A stretch of DNA of 64,000 nt. Source: Adineta ricciae. Lineage: Eukaryota > Rotifera > Eurotatoria > Adinetida > Adinetidae. Positions 12,301 to 20,817 of the stretch are shown in pieces; the first letter of the stretch is position 1, and the number at the start of each line of letters is the position of its first letter. A model generated the notes under the pieces. That model was not told the origin of the DNA, searched no databases, and was given only the letters and a program-made list of their open reading frames with translations. The stretch is from positions 124,001-188,000 of the forward strand of contig CAJNOJ010000137.1 in NCBI GenBank assembly GCA_905250025.1. The letters run 5' to 3'. A program made the translations under genes and the position numbers.

Positions 12301-13382
12301 ATGTTCTTCAAACATTTTTTTCGGAAGAACCTTCGGAAGAATACCAAATTATGGGTAGAGGAGCACGGCAAGGAGATCGAGGATCTTATCGAATGATTCT
12401 ACTCGGTAAGGACTTAGAATGGGTTCTTGGTTCAATTTGGCGAGAAAAACTTAACGATATTCAAGGCCCTTTGCTTTACGCAGAGTTAAAAAAGGCTCGT
12501 GATGCTTTGTATGAGAGTAAATGTAGTGCAAAACATCTTGGCATTCAGCAACGTAAAAAAGAACATACAGCTACAAAAGATTTTATGAACGCATTATTAT
12601 CGAAAGATATATTAGCAGTTAAGAATTTTCTAGGTAAACAAAATAAAGGAGTTGCTTTAATTGTGAATAGTTCACGTACTATCTTACTCATGGATGCGAC
12701 AGGTTCTATGTCAGGTTTATTGACAGCGGCGAAAGAAACTGTGTGTACTATGTTTGAACGTGCCACAGCCGTATTGGATAAACAGAAAACACCGAATAAT
12801 GGTTTTGAAATGCAAATGACAGCTTATCGAGATTATGATTGCATGAAAGAAGGTCTTCTTCAGAGTTCTTCTTGGGAATCAAAACCGACAAATCTAAGGT
12901 CTTTTATAAGTCAAATTACTGCCACAGGTGGTGAGGATTACCCTGAAGCTATTGAGATAGGATTATGGCATGCTGTCCAACAAAGTAATACGCCGGAAGG
13001 AATAGCTCAGGTTATTTTGATCGGAGATGCGCCAGCTAAGGATGAAACTGCAATAAAACATGACAGAATGACGTACGGTGGGGAAGCATATTGGAATGCG
13101 ACTAGTTATAGAACTCCAACGCATTATGCAAAAGAAGTGAGAAAGCTGAAGGAGAAAGATATTCCTATTCATACATTTTATCTTAATGATGGAGCACGAA
13201 TGAATTTTGAAGAGATTGCACGAGAAACATCAGGACATTGTAAACGACTAGATATTCATTCTACAGAAGGTGCTGAGTTGCTTACTCATTTTGTTACCGA
13301 AGAAATTTTAAGAAAAACAGGCGGTGAAGATGCAGCAAAACTTTATCAAAAAATGTTTGTCAAAAAATCTTTTCTATCCTAA
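3279..13382 (+). CDS. giant GTPase-like / SecA-like ATPase / vWA protein
   Basis: About 3,340-3,367 residues in one uninterrupted frame. Position 3279 is a TTG; the likely real start is the ATG at 3363 or an upstream exon spliced at about 3302. Numbered from 3279, a P-loop GETGSGKS lies at 558-565 and a DAPGFGDT (G3/Walker B-like) at 642, as in AIG1/septin-like GTPases. Residues about 800-2,550 are helical and coiled-coil-like. A SecA-like motor follows: GTGEGKS at 2599-2605 (SecA has GTGEGKT), DEVD at 2703-2706, GVTGT at 2859 (SecA GMTGT) and GRGARQGD at 3026 (SecA GRAGRQGD), with spacing close to SecA for the first three. A vWA domain follows with DATGSMS at 3139-3145 and a downstream YRDYD and GGEDYPEA, the pattern of alpha-kinase-associated vWA domains. 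There is no signal peptide or membrane segment, so it is probably cytosolic. A poly(A) signal AATAAA lies at 13636. Its function is unknown; an energy-driven protein remodelling or binding machine is inference. Confidence 0.85.
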   Translation: MSVNFYFQINYFHSIASVTDWPENPSISMAFASNTQCFHYEPTTIQEDLINQIRELSEQNPEWPSVPIHVFDVVDDNNSDQLEQKLRDDIREHFEKRIILIPYHSENSNHAIILIEFQDSEHILRAEFIGSNAILDQLQTQLNKVYSSVTFQKKDWIYPNDSEVALKRNIEHLISTVEGNQHSTMINSQIHLLSGTVFSENQTSVSISQEGNENELGRLNQQLSSRLVELKIRDVNLLPEKIKRAQEYIKDCEDDGRAEEADKEKERLRKLGQLKILVDKISQLDAVESNSTECSRQVEFLRLQEKLSSSLARMKIQDEKSLLQKIKKAKERINDFQDDNRVEEAEKESEYLGKLQEIQQLMNEVAKFNSDMPTLRRIESQTETTDHNILRHEEHHGVPRNRLQQTTTDHNEQQPVDVVPLTETLPNVAGNEQMQQRLHPESDLTRIPYCAERTIMELLKHCVQKSAALQDQNFLTDMLSQLDTQMKQQELFSFEVKASFESLRSAICSGTSSNLMNRLQVLLRKIRPINIDETQILIDKSKDAAHLIRDKDVVLLIGETGSGKSTTIHFLAGSHMQEVQVPIESNKFLRHIAAVEPIHNLELKNVTSSPFHKSETRYIAPVTIELENVPGIRETGVVILCDAPGFGDTAGAEVDIANSVGILEGLVGARSVKLLVLSNFQNLGKRGEGIQRLAHIVINMVSDIAERLDSIIYGFTQYPEKEDINTILVDIMDSRVNADPRLKSDPAFVTVLKDMIDKTEETVYRIDPIHGDRKVLLKKLKRMKGILFPETAFRFSISEETRATIASHVELDRYNIICAVNHKNNELVLYYLNDLKMLQELTKQNVVRDAYERSVRCISETIDKCCTDKKEKFNRALNSQDGLKEDDISEYKNSVEYLQHTQILKEHLGSSLSPPEMLVQNIIFQLNQIKSVLIKNESYNPFVRVYLNNLSSLRMHFFQLETYYTTSCSEFKVSFDELVKSSKKLIPTNNFKEIAERILSISKSSEILKDHCDDRTEAAYYDLIEALLKHLNSYCEKADCLLKKNRLNPDDTVTLQEYMEILTSAKENSALKDCIAPYTNMFTTQISTSRQDRFRRQDSEGFFKDINAIHRSFVSRIVDYFNAIKTRIEELFRRQKDHALDDIHRLITDMDAIRSIPELESKTVGIYYCTVESINTYMKEFQIEAENLVVTMNNQSGTVNYRSLAFSLSRIKNADWIDRISPGTYDNLIRRVTVELVEQACRLESSLLKIDCSLTFPDNVCKAYDIVEKIESMSHLENTIPELEKFRKNIIQRFLQSIQAVFDRIQSIFDLQDKDVDLIKQKLNGLEQTKKEFLQLHPASVHLRKHNYSDIHVLDKEIEQLIENRQAEVRAVETEQHQLTDKVRNVNTVISRNHRLSLEINESPIENSPNMNTLPTNNLTSLGYSCIDDVYRDHLGTKDRLLNISKQNEEATKEFNNRLRHLRLIKVEYQSLLENHKLMSSEEMSFLKTQGFESVESLDEVIREKMKVINERGQKQTYYFSKTIDASTANSALIYLHKCEEVSDDRVRTNAIHTNENLRKYLFEYGKFLDQVIRNKFDSTKKIPLDNDICQHSQELSMHLQELTNLERYSAVFECIKGKDKIDYWHITFSDFHRNLTHEIQIRKQSFQVQELKDRLTIAHALSYVDRFCDSGSSSMSRFETLYIQYHTEEIKECRQVYGTILDHIEKEEYAKADIALSNIKEGSLNAKDLAQIEHDLKSSLNKLISQTKSTASWLNGKIEKGDESNQSKIRQIKENSDKVRIAANKHRIFDLVDDRTRNSLAKFDQDMSHILSTVLLRGIQSIQAFIDTNSFSEAEQGMENLCLVQHELTDYYTSEEVQRKTDELRNRLDNVVNQLLKENDFADISNFSSNPPRALLEKLIMVPPHVSSRFNQVHKTMSDRIRNSFSSAISVISGLTLKERTEKVRGLKQALCFLPDDMQTQFRGQIEELINQNVNEERTEKQHLNDLLKRVQVDDNAISQLGLLAEHYKSANMHELLQILREQCLKELHRYRTEMQTSDIESTVQVLKKIVKYKKSLGIYVPEALEFYSSVSKMILKNFLDCCENLANISSIEQSQSVEKAFENMVSYLRLSVTLNEQGDGELFSIDDLGKANDSVLEMSKYLKENSVKFQSALNGMNVTELYKTVIISKKYDKLLQNIKRCSSIHELVESLRKDMKSVISYSDMISNLETFANSLKSQLKVELINDVTTKFEIERDAFFQKLMKLIDTYRSFSSKFDGILSTASDVGKMIEDLKQNIDRISQQLLTKASRLEHFSANDSDEFRMYYNHLRSFQKHVHIPEINISHVLNQVEEKVFDKIHSLQQEIYEFYSETERVAKVLCRMKFFAENLSMFDTYINTKIDEALKMYKDKEGSIGITNLTVLLEREIEGARIISEHSCLSGEDRRKRRERMQKQDDIEYALSELKGDTISEDILRSRYRELKKRYDTLIAENLAFFSKNGSKEPDVQVLVTQIKFLVGTVKHEANSISWSAAFVDQIPELLAHIFALWTLQNTEHYNTMRGIRADQAYLLMPHVGQIIAIFRLLGIGYKSSTILGGTRLLGTKKISSVLTNNLVELGTGEGKSVVLAITACVFALTGIDVNCSCYSEVLSTRDKNDFTSVFRTLGIEEYIEYGTFNKLCEQVLNERCNVREKVCEMVLMNQSMIANSDTSRSKRPKVLLIDEVDVFLSDRFYGGIYTPSVCLNKEHEILALLDSIWQNKNELRVLRDVTALLGYQQCALKYFNWMFLFDEAIKDMLAALKSFQSSTYIVQNDKIVYVEGESIVDNVVRGYDTIWAYYYEHEKGNISRESLQNNVGIIISCGTISYAEMPHEFSYIAGVTGTLKTLATTEVNILKEIYKIAKMTYIPSVYGSSNRTYDSRSDVREVREDEYFMEIRNEIDTQRNASRAILIFFESEEKLIAFYNSSNLSSLREHVQIITEKVSAKDRDMYVKRAATEGRVTLLTRTFGRGTDFICRTQKLLSNGGIHVLQTFFSEEPSEEYQIMGRGARQGDRGSYRMILLGKDLEWVLGSIWREKLNDIQGPLLYAELKKARDALYESKCSAKHLGIQQRKKEHTATKDFMNALLSKDILAVKNFLGKQNKGVALIVNSSRTILLMDATGSMSGLLTAAKETVCTMFERATAVLDKQKTPNNGFEMQMTAYRDYDCMKEGLLQSSSWESKPTNLRSFISQITATGGEDYPEAIEIGLWHAVQQSNTPEGIAQVILIGDAPAKDETAIKHDRMTYGGEAYWNATSYRTPTHYAKEVRKLKEKDIPIHTFYLNDGARMNFEEIARETSGHCKRLDIHSTEGAELLTHFVTEEILRKTGGEDAAKLYQKMFVKKSFLS

Positions 13383-14710
13383 ACGTGACTTGCTCGCACT
13401 TTTTTTTATTCTAATCTACATTGCAAAATTTTATCACGACAAGTGTAAATTGTTCCGTCATTTATCTTTTTTCATGTGATTATAGATGAACATTATCTGC
13501 TACTTTTTTGTCATTAAGTTCGTGGCTTTTTATTTTCTATTTGTATTCAACTAATTTTATTTTAACAGTTTTATTTAATCTTTTTAATTATTGTATTCAA
13601 GAGTTTTTTGTCATCTAATTCAGAATTTCGGTCTCAATAAATTGAACTAATCGACAAACATCTCATTTGTGAATATGATTTCACACCACTCTTTCAGTCA
13701 AAGGTAATACAAGTCAGCATCGACGAGCGGGATGAGGGTGAGGGTGTGGGTGAGAGTGTTCTATGATAAAGAAAGTCAAATCTATCGGTTTAGTTAATTT
13801 CTGTGTTAGTGATATAGATTACGATTACAGAATTATGCCTTAGATAAATCACGAAAATTTGCAAGAGGTTGACCATTTTTTTGTTGGACAGATAATACCA
13901 GAAATTCTTATGATGCTATAATATATGCAGAGTATTTCAATTAACAAATCCGCGTACATCCTTTTTTCTACGAGATAAAAAAAGATCTGAATAGTTTAAT
14001 ACAAAACTGACAGCATCTGGTCTTGAGCTTTAGTTTTAGTTTTTTTCTATTTACATTATTATGATCTCTGTACTCAAATATTCTTGTATAACAAGAGTTT
14101 CTTGAGTAAATATCTAGATGTACAAAACCGTCACAAGTTGTTAATGATCTTATATGGTTGGTCTAAATGCATTGTTACACACTCTATCGGGACTTCTCTA
14201 ATTGAATTAAATGTTCTCGTTGGCTAAATTCCGACGATAAATGTCAAGCTCGATTAATTCAAATTTTCACTAGTCTTTAAAATGCCTCACGGATAATCGT
14301 TCTTTAGGTGCATTTATATACAGAAATGCCGTATAATTCCGAATAAAGACTGAGAAAGAAAGGTTCGTCGAGGTATAAGGATCTATGCAAGGATAAACAT
14401 TGTTTCCGAAGAACTGCTCAAGTTTGTTAAAAGTTTTAAAGAACTTTTTCCATGCGCTCCAACTAATGTTTCCGACGACATTCAGATGTCGCCTAGTTTT
14501 TATTAACGTCAGAGATCAGTTAACATTTTTTTTAAATTTGAAAAACAGTCGGATAGATAACGTCGATTATGCATGCGTATACAACTGCTGATCGATTTGA
14601 CCGACAGCTGTTTGTCTTCGTCGCCATCGTTTCAAATGAATTTCAAGTAAAACATAAAATAATTGGTGACGAAATCGTTCTGATGCACCCAGATAAATAT
14701 AAAATGGGCT
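13383..14710. other. intergenic region with G-rich tract and start of a duplicated block
   Basis: Holds the 3' flank of the giant gene, a degenerate G-rich minisatellite at about 13728-13760 made of GGGTGA/GGGTGT-like units, and from about 13772 the non-coding part of a block that recurs at about 62032. No gene or RNA recognised. Confidence 0.6.
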
Positions 14711-15740
14711 CTAGAAAAGAAATGACATTCGTATGAAGGAAGATATCATATCGAAACTACTAACTACATAGTTAAAATAATAAAAGTAGATTGTGAGAAG
14801 AAGAAAGAATTGTAATTTAGCAACTGACACAGGATCAGTTGGTGCAGATGAACTATTCATTATTGCAATAACAATAACATAGGGAATGCTTGCAAAACCA
14901 TTGTGCACGACTTGAACAAGAACCATTTTTGTCATTTGTTTGTCTAATTCACGTCGAACCAATGGTAAAGTTCGATGCGCCAATGTTTGAACATTACGAT
15001 AAGCTAAATAGCCGAATATAAGTGTAACGACGATAGGTACGGTTCCCGACAGAGTGATAATGTAAACGTAAGTATGATATTGATAAAACATCTTGTTAAC
15101 ACTGGTACATACCAGTTTACCCGATGGTGATTGTTCAATGACTTTGAAGTACAACATGTAAGGAGTTGCCAAAATAGGCCAAGTAATAATCACTGCAAAA
15201 GACAGCCAACGAGCAAGTTTTATATTACTCCATCGTTGCCAACGGGGACGTGTACATGTTGCAAAGTACTGATCAATAGTCGCAAAACAAATCATTGTAA
15301 ATGAAGTCAGCACACCAGAATAAAGATAATACCATCGAAATGCACAATAAAATTGCGAACTTATTGTCCAGTCGATGCCAAGGCCGGTAATGACTATCCG
15401 AGTGAGCAAACCGCCAAGCAGATTTCCGATGTTGAAAATCGACATGACTAGTAAATAGAATGCACAAGAGCTATTTCGAAATGTATGTAAACTCAGAAAT
15501 ACAACAATTGTTAAAAATCCTCCGACTAAACCAGCAAGTAACATTACAGTTCCTAAGTAGATGGCTAACTGTTTCGAAAAATAATCAAGGAACGATATAA
15601 TCCACGATTCCATTTGGTTTTCTTTCTCTCGTCGAGTTCAATGTAATGATATTCTGGTCTGTCTACCCTATTTTATAGAACATCGTATGCGCATAATCTT
15701 GTTCGTGACACTTAGATCACATCTAATTGCTGATAAATAT
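13772..15740. repeat. segmental duplication, copy 1 (partner at about 62032-64000)
   Basis: About 1.97 kb that aligns by eye in the same orientation with 62032-64000, at roughly 90 percent identity in both coding and non-coding parts. It contains the 7TM gene at 14711-15613 and about 0.9 kb of its 3' flank. The partner runs to the window end, so the far boundary is not visible. The left boundary sits about a dozen bases past a G-rich tract. Confidence 0.9.
14711..15613 (-). CDS. 7TM receptor, rhodopsin-like, duplicated copy 1
   Basis: Single-exon gene of 300 residues with seven hydrophobic segments (TM1 about 20-42, TM7 about 267-290). TM3 ends in IDQY in place of the canonical D/ERY, and a Cys before TM3 (YCAF) could pair with the extracellular-loop Cys in LVCTS. 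The N-terminus is short and the cytoplasmic tail is only a few residues after TM7. This is a divergent class A-like G-protein-coupled receptor with unknown ligand. A TATAAAA box (minus strand, 15671-15677) lies about 58 nt upstream of the ATG. It differs from its partner at 62999-63883 at about 25 of 294 residues, and it keeps six C-terminal residues the partner has lost. Confidence 0.88.
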   Translation of the reverse strand: MESWIISFLDYFSKQLAIYLGTVMLLAGLVGGFLTIVVFLSLHTFRNSSCAFYLLVMSIFNIGNLLGGLLTRIVITGLGIDWTISSQFYCAFRWYYLYSGVLTSFTMICFATIDQYFATCTRPRWQRWSNIKLARWLSFAVIITWPILATPYMLYFKVIEQSPSGKLVCTSVNKMFYQYHTYVYIITLSGTVPIVVTLIFGYLAYRNVQTLAHRTLPLVRRELDKQMTKMVLVQVVHNGFASIPYVIVIAIMNSSSAPTDPVSVAKLQFFLLLTIYFYYFNYVVSSFDMISSFIRMSFLF

Positions 15741-16395
15741 ATGCACGAGTGCATTTCATCAATGCTTTCAGAGGAAGAATATGTCACGAACACGTTGAGC
15801 ACTAATGCTCTAAACTATTGTAAGCATTCATTCATTTTTCTTGTCTTAATTAAATTACCTCGACGAAACATTATGATGTAGTAGATTCAGAAACATCTGC
15901 GTGGTCTCTGAAATCAACATTGGACGATTCTTCCAGAAAATTCTCTCTTTAATCCACGCGAAATTATATTCGTGATAAAGTGAATAGATTTGAAATTGAA
16001 TTAGCTTCATATAAGGCTCAATTATAAATGGAATCTTTTTGACCGGATAGGATGAGTTAATTTTAGTTCGTATAGACATACTTTGTGGTATAATACTAAG
16101 TCTCAAGATTGTCTGATCTTTAACTTTATTACTGTGAGAAATGACTGGATTATCCTAATATGGCGAGTAGAACCGAAACGATCCTAGAGTACAACATGAT
16201 TTTCAATAGAAATAAAGTCTGAAATATTGTGCGTTATTCTTCTTCATGTTTGTCCTTCTTAACTATCATGACCTTTTCTTAGTCATTTGTGAGATAAGTA
16301 TCTGACGTCAGTGTTATCGAGATGATGTCATTTAGTTGTTATATAAAACATCATGCGTTTGATTTGTCAAATTTCACAACACGTTCGTTTTCAAA
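15614..16395. other. intergenic region with two promoters
   Basis: Carries the minus-strand TATA box of the 7TM gene (15671-15677) and a plus-strand TATATAAAA at about 16340-16347, some 50 nt before the ATG at 16396. Short open frames here show no protein-like features. Confidence 0.5.
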
Positions 16396-17155
16396 ATGGG
16401 TTCTACTCTCAGTATCGGTTCGGTATATACAAAGGAAGATGTCGAGATGGAAATAGCGAATCTCACACCTCGATTACCAATGGCCGAGTTGATGAATGGT
16501 GGTATTATTAAACTGCAAGGTGCTAACGGATTTTTCAATCCTAATTCACTGCTTGATGCAAGTTGGTTGCAAAATGCGATCACAGTCCAAGACTACCGCG
16601 AAGCTATTAATTATATCAACCAATGTACAGCTCACACTTTTATCGGTTTCAGTAAACTGTTTTCGACAGCTGATCGACCAATTCGCGAGAATTTAAGAAC
16701 ACAAGCTGGAACGGCTGCTGTGAAGAAAATCAATGAACATTTGAAGTCTGTTGAGTTTGTTTACCAACAAACAACTCAAATGGTGCCTATGAGCATGACA
16801 TACAGTACTGATCCGGTCGTTCAATCTCTTGTTCGATATAATGGTATGAAAGGAGAGTCACAAATTGTTCTACTCTATATCAGAATACTTTGATAATCAG
16901 TATTTATTATATCCTTCATTCTACAATAAATTTGCCTAAAATTCAACCAGATTTGTTTTATGTTTAATGCTTTTCTTAAATTTCTTCATTGTGAAGCGGA
17001 GTATATCGTTTGTTTGCAACTTTGGTAGAAAAAAAAAGATCTTTCTCTTATATTTTTGCCAAATAAATTATTGTTCCATCGCTCAGCACATTCTTCCCGC
17101 AGTGCTGTATCCGTCCGTTGTCCGAAATTGGATTGGTAAACGTATTAAATCGTAA
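16396..17155 (+). CDS. small protein with possible N-myristoylation signal, two exons
   Basis: Proposed exons 16396-16843 and 17103-17155, with the intron bounded by GTATGA and a pyrimidine-rich CCCGCAG; the join keeps phase and gives about 166 residues. Without splicing the first exon would end after 165 residues in low-quality sequence. The N-terminus MGSTLS fits an N-myristoylation site. The body is soluble and mixed alpha/beta in character, without a recognised motif, and the spliced tail is basic (VVRNWIGKRIKS). I do not recognise the family. A TATA-like box lies about 50 nt upstream, which supports a real gene. The intron (259 nt) is longer than most here, so the splice is tentative. 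Confidence 0.55.
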
Positions 17156-18163
17156 GGTAAGAATGTTCTTTCGTACAATAAATATGATTTTTTGCTTTCA
17201 CAAATAGTTAAAAACGTCGATTTTCATTTTTGAATACTTTTGTCCAATTCATCCATACGAATTTCTAAGCACTGCACAAAACATTGCTTTATAATCACAA
17301 ATATACAAAATCACTGTCTTTTAGCACAACTACTTTGATGATCTTGCTGCTATTGCTGGTTATTGTTCATTTAAAGGTGAACTGATACATGTACGCCCTT
17401 TGTGAAAAAAGCGTAAAACCAATGTTTTGCGCAGATCGTATCGCATCACACATTGCGTGCGTGAATGAAATGGTATCCAGGTATAAAAAAGAATTGACAT
17501 CATATTTTTTATGTTAGAAAAGAAAAGAAAAAAGCATGTCCTTTATAATTCTTTACACACCGATGTGGAATATGAACATGAAAGAATGAAGAAGAATTGT
17601 GCCGTGAGAGATACAACCTGCATTTTCTAATATTACCTCTAGTAGTACATATTGTACTTAATTGATTCGATTTGGAATTTTATTTTGTTAACATTATATT
17701 CGAGGGGTAGTGTCTGAATAAATTTTCGTATGATTAATATGCGACATATAATAGAAACATTTGTAGAGTGATTGCTTGCTTTTTTAGAACTATTTTAATT
17801 GAATGATATGTCGCTATGTTATATATTTCAACAAGGAAAGGTATGGCATTTCTCTACAGGTATTGCTTACACAGTCGATTGATCTCCATACGCAGAATCG
17901 TATTCATACGTAGGAAATATGGAACAGTGTAGATTTTTTCACTACCAAGAAGTTTCAGTCATTCATATTTTGTGATTTATATAAACTCGAAGTTCCCTGT
18001 CGGCAAGTTTCATCCAATGCGTTAAAATATTCTAATCACAAGATTAATTAGTACATTTATACTTAGCTAAAAGGCAATACACAATGGTTACTTGCAGTAG
18101 TTTGATAAAGAGACAACATCCACTAAAACTACAAAGACTTTTCAAGCGCTGTCTGTGTCTGTT
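17156..18163. other. intergenic region, nothing recognised
   Basis: AT-rich sequence with no supported gene, RNA or repeat on either strand. Confidence 0.5.
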
Positions 18164-19242
18164 TTAATTGGTAGCATTTGTTTGAGCAACGAACGTTTTT
18201 TTGTATCGTCTGATGCCAAAAGAATCCAATGCTTGTTTCCGGAAGCCTCGACTCGAGATCAAACATACGTAAAAACTTGTACTGTAGAATAAATAAGAAA
18301 AAAGACGTATCGTCTCAATAATAATATTTTCCCACGCTGCATATAATGGTGATCTCGGCCAGGAGCGAGTGATGCTTGAATAGAGATTTTGGGCTCCGAA
18401 CGGAAGGAAAGAAGGTACTGCAACAAATGATTGTAAGGTTATCATAACTGATAGTTGAGAATCAATTTGTTGAATTTGTAACGAATTTTTTGTACTCGTG
18501 GTTGGTGGAACACCGGCAACTGCTACTCGTCTACGAGCAACAATTCGAACATTTCGAAGAAGCAAACAGCCAAGTGTTATGAACAGAACCGGTGGTACAA
18601 CTCCCGACATAATTACTTCGAAGTAGGCATCAAAAGGCACATAAATACCTGCTGATAATGGTCCACAACTTCCAGTACTGTTGCTATAAAAGATTAATCG
18701 ATGGAATGTGCATAGAAACCAAAAGATTATAACTGCTGGGATCAGTTTATATGTGAGAGAAAATCGATTACTCCACATTCGATAGGCTAATTCGACAAAC
18801 AGAACGTAATCGTTTAACCTTTTACAAAAATCTACTTACAGTTAGAATGATGAGTTGATAGGAATCGGTCGACTGTTGCCAATGCAAATAACGTGAATGC
18901 AACTTGATGGGTATATTCCGAAAGAAACTGGCGTATTTTACAAATAGCATCATAACGATCGATAATAGGCAGTAGGAAACCTTTTTGAATAACACGTGTG
19001 ACTAGCACAAAATTGAAATATAACAGTGTGAAAAATGGCTCGACTATTAAATAGTTCGAACATGCTCGACAACGAAATAATCGAGAACTAAATACGAGAA
19101 AGTTCCCGATAGTACTAATATTACCTGTTATAAAAATAAAGATGCCAAGGTAAATATTTAATTGCGCAGGTGCTCGTAACAATGCTGGACTAATACTATT
19201 ATTTGAGCTGATATCACTCAAATTGATTGACACGAAATTCAT
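18164..19242 (-). CDS. 7TM receptor, two exons
   Basis: Exons 19242-18840 and 18786-18164 (minus strand), with a 53-nt intron with GTAAG donor and TTAG acceptor; the join is in phase and gives 341 residues. The splice restores the TM3-loop-TM4 region (VDRFLSTH then SYRMWSNRF), so the DRF motif sits where class A receptors have DRY. TM1 begins near residue 30 and TM7 near 290, and the cytoplasmic tail is basic (RRYKKTF). The chosen start is the ATG at 19242. The frame is open further upstream to an ATG at 19389, but that would add a basic extension with an out-of-place hydrophobic stretch. The ligand is unknown; it is a divergent bdelloid-type receptor. Confidence 0.85.
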
Positions 19243-20817
19243 TCTGAAAAGATTCGTTCGCTGAATACCACTGTGTCTAGAATATATAGAAAAGAGAGTA
19301 ACTCGTACTGCAGAGACTACAATCAGTGCATAATGATATTTCAATTTGTTCCTGCGAAGATATGATATTTTAACATTAAAAATCGTCACTTTGATTGCAG
19401 TATGCTTGGATGATCAGATAAAGACGCCATACGAGAGAATGAGATGTCTTTTGGGTCATGAAAAAGTACAAAAACTAGTTTTGACACGTTTCTTTCTAAG
19501 ATAAAAATCATTTCGAGGAAAATTTTGTTTTGATGTGCGCCCATGGAATTACAGGTGGAATCTTAACAACTGAATGCTTTAACACAGGAATATTTTGAAT
19601 GCCGAGAAAGAAAGTTGAATAATTGATCGTGTCTGTGATACAGACACCCTCCCATTGTGAAAGAAATCCCACCTGATTATTAAGATTTTGCAATGATCCT
19701 ACTCGATAAAATTTTGTCAAGACGACGGGATTGTAGTTTTTTTTTACTAACTATGATGAGCTACATACTGAAAATTTTCCTCAATACAACAATTTACATT
19801 ATCTATGTTGTGCATCATTGCTTCATTATATATATATGAAAAGCGTGACAGTTGAAGAAAAACAATAGTAGGCATTTTTTGATCCTATACATAAGAAATG
19901 AACATTGTTGCGATGAATTCCTAATGGGATTAGTCATGCTTGGTTGTATTGATCTAGTGGACTGTTAAAGATAAAATATTAGAAAAAATCTTCACAATTT
20001 TCCTTTTTTTTTAGAATAGATGGTTATCATGGAGATTAAAGCGCTCTATATAGTTGTAGTCACAACTAGGACCTGAAAGACTGCAATGATACTGTTATTC
20101 TCAGCAGAAGATAAATTGAATTTAGTAAATGATTGTTATCAAAATAAAAATCTTAATCCTTCATAATTAAAATAGTCCGAGCCCGATAGTGATGAAGCTT
20201 TGGCTAAGTGCTTTCTTAGGAATTTATATTTAGATGCTTTGCAAAAGATTTTCTCGTCGTGATTATCTTTTGATCTCTTTTTTTTCTAATGAGAAACTAA
20301 TGTGAGAATGAAATAAAGTGGGTCACTTGAGCGGAAAATAGTTTACTCGAAACTCTTCGCTGCTTCTGTTTTGTCTGAACGATTTTACACTTGTATAGCT
20401 TATACACAACTGACTTGTTACATTAAGATTAATGTTTGAATTTTGCCCAATCACTTTACCAGTCGTTACAATATCAGTCTCTTCATTGGCAGTCATTCAA
20501 TTAACTTGTAAATTTTCAGTTGTGCTAGTCGTTCATGCTGATAGACGAGAAAATTTTTCACATAACTATCAGCGGTACTCTTCTTCAAACATCTGCTCTT
20601 TTCATCTGACTGCGCATGTTCTACGCACTTCTTTACAAACCTATGCGGAATAGAGACTTGAAAGGATGAAAAAGATCTTTTTTCTCTTATTTTGCTTTTT
20701 TTTATATCGAGTAAATGAATGATCCATGTTGAAACGATAATGTTTTACATACATTTTATTCAAGAAAATCTCGAAATGGAAGACGTTTGCGATCAGAAAT
20801 GATCGAGGGAGTTATTT
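19243..20817. other. intergenic region, no supported gene
   Basis: AT-rich. A 70-residue minus-strand frame at 19508-19720 and a 73-residue plus-strand frame at about 20432 have no recognisable features. A short TA repeat lies near 19830. Confidence 0.5.

Noticed and set aside
3279-13382. Dynein- or spectrin-type identity for the helical middle of the giant protein
   Set aside because: Only general helical and coiled-coil character is seen; there are no AAA ring repeats or regular spectrin repeats.
19508-19720. 70-residue minus-strand frame
   Set aside because: No start context, no family features and no adjoining exon.
19825-19840. Short TA repeat as a regulatory element
   Set aside because: Too short and not placed in front of any gene start.
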